DNA of 42,379 bases from Polymyxa betae. Lineage: Eukaryota; Endomyxa; Phytomyxea; Plasmodiophorida; Plasmodiophoridae. Positions 41,851-42,379 of this stretch are shown here, in pieces. The notes beneath the pieces were generated by a model, which made no database searches, was not told where the DNA came from, and was given only the letters and a program-made list of their open reading frames with translations. Both the position numbers and the translations under genes were made by a program. Numbering within the stretch: position 1 is the stretch's first letter; every line of letters begins with the position of its first letter. The stretch covers positions 1-42,379 of the forward strand of contig RBZT01000700.1 in the NCBI GenBank assembly GCA_003693705.1, given 5' to 3'.

Positions 41851-42379
41851 GTTGAGAATGCAAACCCTAACCCTAATATAGAATGTAACGAATCCGTGAG
41901 AATCCGATACTTGTCTCGCCGAAAAAGCGATTAGCAACAATTCAATGCATTTAAAGTCTGTCATACAAGCCCCAAAGGACGCTGGTGGACGGCCCCTGCC
42001 AAAAAGATCCGACGGTACAAATGTGAAATGAACGAGTCATGCAGAATGGAGGGTGAAATAGAAGTAGGAATGCCCGACGATCAAAAAGGCTGTAACAACT
42101 AATGAGTTAAGAAGTATTTCCCGCGTTGTAGGAATCTGTTGACAAACCTGCGCTTCCAGAATAACTGCGTGACCCTGTGCACCAAGTACTACTGTACTCT
42201 ACACTTTCTCATTTAGTCATTTACAAGATTTTTACTTTATAAGCGCGCGATATTTACTTTACCTAAAATATCTAAATAAATCTAACTAACTTCTTCAATC
42301 ACCTGTTTTTGCAAAGACGGTTTCCTGGATTAGCTATCTCAACCACTCAGCAGAATCGTGTTAAGTAAGCGATGTCAAC
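41851..42379. other. Downstream spacer with telomere-type patch
   Basis: AAACCCTAACCCTAA at 41862-41876 lies only 12 bases after the stop of the preceding gene. The rest shows no supported feature. Confidence 0.5.

Overview
This is a nuclear window from a eukaryote, most likely a single-celled protist. Evidence: (1) genes are cut by many short GT-AG introns, mostly 47-80 bp, and the reading frames join exactly across them; (2) short copies of the plant/SAR-type telomere repeat CCCTAAA are scattered throughout; (3) hAT and copia-type remnants are present; (4) there are no bacterial operons or Shine-Dalgarno sites. None of the genes points clearly to plants. I cannot place the organism. A stramenopile/alveolate/rhizarian protist, perhaps a plasmodiophorid-like parasite, is only a guess.

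Layout. 0.7-1.8 kb: a nucleoside-phosphorylase-fold enzyme (+). 2.3-3.2 kb: an intact class-3 lipase (+). 3.2-5.8 kb: weak open frames and several tandem repeats. 5.8-6.8 kb: an intact helical protein of unknown function (+). 7.1-13.5 kb: one M16C-type zinc peptidase gene on the minus strand, about 27 small exons, readable almost from end to end. 13.5-18.3 kb: a two-exon Myb/SANT-like gene (+), a copia gag scrap and a frameshifted gene remnant (both -). 18.3-23.3 kb: mostly empty, with a hAT transposase remnant. 23.35-25.87 kb: a head-to-tail pair of decayed genes for secreted F-box-like helical proteins; a possible relative lies at 40.4-41.85 kb. Two repeat arms in opposite orientation (21.5 and 26.3-27.2 kb) enclose the pair. 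27.4-30 kb: AT-rich remnants and a duplicated short exon. 30.6-31.1 kb: a small secreted acidic protein (-). 32.0-36.8 kb: a complete P-type II cation ATPase in seven exons, possibly with an eighth upstream exon carrying a signal peptide. 37.2-39.2 kb: an AT-rich block with two tandem copies of an unknown gene between inverted repeats.

The clearly functional genes (nucleoside phosphorylase, lipase, M16 peptidase, ATPase) are unrelated housekeeping or secretory functions and do not form a pathway. The unusual features are the telomere-like patches, which occur just upstream of 3' splice sites in three ATPase introns and exactly where one repeat arm lacks about 0.7 kb present in its partner, and the unknown duplicated element at 37-39 kb. 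Gene starts, some exon ends and all unknown-family calls are inferences from translation only.
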